The notes beneath the pieces were generated by a model, which worked only from the letters and a program-made list of their open reading frames with translations, was not told the origin of the DNA and did not search any database. From an uncultured Bacteroidales bacterium (GTDB lineage: Bacteria > Bacteroidota > Bacteroidia > Bacteroidales > UBA932), in the NCBI GenBank assembly GCA_900320795.1, contig ONTQ01000012.1, forward strand, positions 1-42,235: a DNA stretch of 42,235 nucleotides, written 5' to 3'. The position numbers and the translations under genes were made by a program. Each line of letters starts with the position of its first letter. Positions within the stretch are counted from its first letter, which is position 1. This document shows, piece after piece, positions 41,267 to 42,235 of the stretch.

Positions 41267-41301
41267 ACATTTCCCGTTCAAAAAACGAACGAGAAATATA
41301 T
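41267..41301. promoter_or_regulatory. Hairpin in the GH130-esterase gap, related to 30037-30072
   Basis: TACATTTCCCGTTC and GAACGAGAAATATA can pair with two non-Watson-Crick positions around an AAAAAAC loop. Its core (CGTTC, A/T run, GAACG) resembles the hairpin beyond the far end of the operon. It may partly end GH130 transcription or protect the mRNA on either side. Confidence 0.45.
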
Positions 41302-41332
41302 TATAACTAACATTGAACCAGCTGATTAGCAA

Positions 41333-42235
41333 TCACTGCTGATTCAGGTCTATCAGGCGATTCAAGGTTTCTACGGAGAGGCCGGTGCGGAGACCGTCTT
41401 CCGGGGTGTGCAGGCAGTAGTCCACCAGGCGGTCCACCGTCGAAGTCGCCACATGCATGCGGGTGTCGGAAGAAGCGTAGTAGATGAATACCTTGCCATC
41501 GGGATCGCAGATCCATCCGTTGGCGAAAAGGACATTCATCACATCGCCGATATACTCGGGACCCTCCGGTACCATGAAGAAACCGCCGGGTTGGGCGATG
41601 ACACGGGACGGATCGTCCAAGGCCGTCATGTACATGTACAGCACATAGCGGAGGCCGGAAGCGCAGCCGCGCACGCCATGGGCCAGATGCAGCCAGCCCC
41701 GGTCCGTCTTGATGGGGTGAGGACCTTCTCCGTTCTTCACTTCCTTGATAGTATGATAGTATCGTCGGTTGATGATTTTCTCATCCTTGATGACGGCATT
41801 TTCCATGCTGTCCACCAGGGCCCAGCCGATGCCGCCACCGTTGCCGGCATCGATGAAACCGTCCTGCGGGCGGGTGTACAGGGCATATTTCCCGTCCACG
41901 AACTCCGGATGAAGCACCACATTACGCTGCTGGGAAGCAGAACGGATGTCCGGCAGACGCTCCCAGTTCACCAAATCTTTGGTGCGGGCCACGCCGGCAG
42001 CCGCTGTAGCGGCGGAGAGGTCTCCTTCCGCGCTGTGGTCCTTGCGTTCCACGCAGAAAATACCGTAAATCCAGCCATCCTCATGAGCGGTAAGGCGCAT
42101 GTCATACACATTGGTGGCGGGTTCGCCCCACTCGGGCATGGTGATGGGACGAGGCCAGAAACGGAAGTTGTCCACTCCGTTGGGGCTCTCGGCCACGGCG
42201 AAGAAGGACTTACGGTCGGCCCCTTCCACACGCAC
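41333..42235 (-). CDS. GH130 beta-mannoside phosphorylase, likely 4-O-beta-mannosyl-glucose phosphorylase (5' part outside window)
   Basis: The last 300 codons are visible; the start lies beyond the right edge (about 85-90 residues missing). [28 protein letters not shown] contains the aspartate that acts as general acid in the characterised B. fragilis enzyme. [38 protein letters not shown] and the C-terminal [31 protein letters not shown] are typical of the GH130 five-bladed propeller. It phosphorolyses beta-1,4-mannosyl-glucose to mannose-1-phosphate and glucose in the cytosol. The 2-epimerase and symporter downstream in the same operon support this subfamily. Mannosyl-N-acetylglucosamine phosphorylase is a less likely alternative. 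Confidence 0.9.
   Translation of the reverse strand: MRVEGADRKSFFAVAESPNGVDNFRFWPRPITMPEWGEPATNVYDMRLTAHEDGWIYGIFCVERKDHSAEGDLSAATAAAGVARTKDLVNWERLPDIRSASQQRNVVLHPEFVDGKYALYTRPQDGFIDAGNGGGIGWALVDSMENAVIKDEKIINRRYYHTIKEVKNGEGPHPIKTDRGWLHLAHGVRGCASGLRYVLYMYMTALDDPSRVIAQPGGFFMVPEGPEYIGDVMNVLFANGWICDPDGKVFIYYASSDTRMHVATSTVDRLVDYCLHTPEDGLRTGLSVETLNRLIDLNQQ

Noticed and set aside
1-42235. CRISPR arrays, tRNA or rRNA genes, complete insertion sequences, SusC/SusD pair
   Set aside because: Looked for by eye on both strands; no regular spaced repeats, cloverleaf, rRNA signature, paired IS ends or TonB-receptor gene was found. A tRNA search program would be needed to exclude a diverged tRNA.

Overview
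The window looks like chromosomal DNA from a fairly GC-rich, probably gut-associated member of the Bacteroidales. The evidence is the repeated TAnnTTTG promoter box (best case: TTTG-N19-TACCTTTG before rpmH), weak or absent Shine-Dalgarno sites, the DUF3822-rsmD pair, many Bacteroidales-type lipoproteins and signal peptides, and a dense carbohydrate-enzyme operon. No rRNA, tRNA or CRISPR array was seen. Genus is not resolved.

Left part (1-8630): a cut-off SstT-type Na+/amino-acid symporter and an acetyl-CoA hydrolase/transferase-family CoA-transferase form a minus-strand operon. Divergent to them is a broken mazG, followed by about 430 bp of gene-free DNA rich in inverted repeats. A five-gene minus-strand operon follows (unknown anchored protein, DUF3822, rsmD, cstA, HerA-like ATPase).

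Middle (8735-28319): a plus-strand operon encodes NrnA, two FKBP-like lipoproteins, a MATE exporter, a cytidylate-kinase-like protein, a serine hydrolase and a tandem two-domain esterase. It meets a minus-strand ettA-GDPD pair. Next on the minus strand are a GH3 glycosidase with what looks like a decayed gene behind it, and a PreA-like dehydrogenase. On the plus strand are an ALDH3-type dehydrogenase, polA, an ECF sigma factor, rsmG and rpmH (50 aa) with a clear terminator.

Right part (28341-42235): a visibly AT-richer insert carries a RAYT/IS200-like transposase and a winged-helix-like protein. Then comes a seven-gene minus-strand hemicellulose operon: GH130 phosphorylase (cut by the edge), sialate-O-acetylesterase-type esterase, GH31 with PA14 insert, GH2, GH3, cellobiose/mannobiose 2-epimerase and a GPH symporter. 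Epimerase plus GH130 plus symporter match the known Bacteroides fragilis mannobiose pathway, while GH31/GH2/GH3 resemble a xyloglucan side-chain and backbone set. The locus therefore seems to combine intracellular mannobiose phosphorolysis with extracytoplasmic oligosaccharide trimming. No SusC/SusD pair lies inside the window.

The most unusual items are a 27-bp dispersed repeat with three clear copies. Two lie at gene starts. The third, with a diverged inverted partner, lies in frame inside polA. A RAYT-like transposase in the same window is a possible mobiliser. Other oddities are the deleted mazG, a proofreading-dead PolA, a GH2 lacking its middle Ig-like domain, and the structured gene-free region after mazG.
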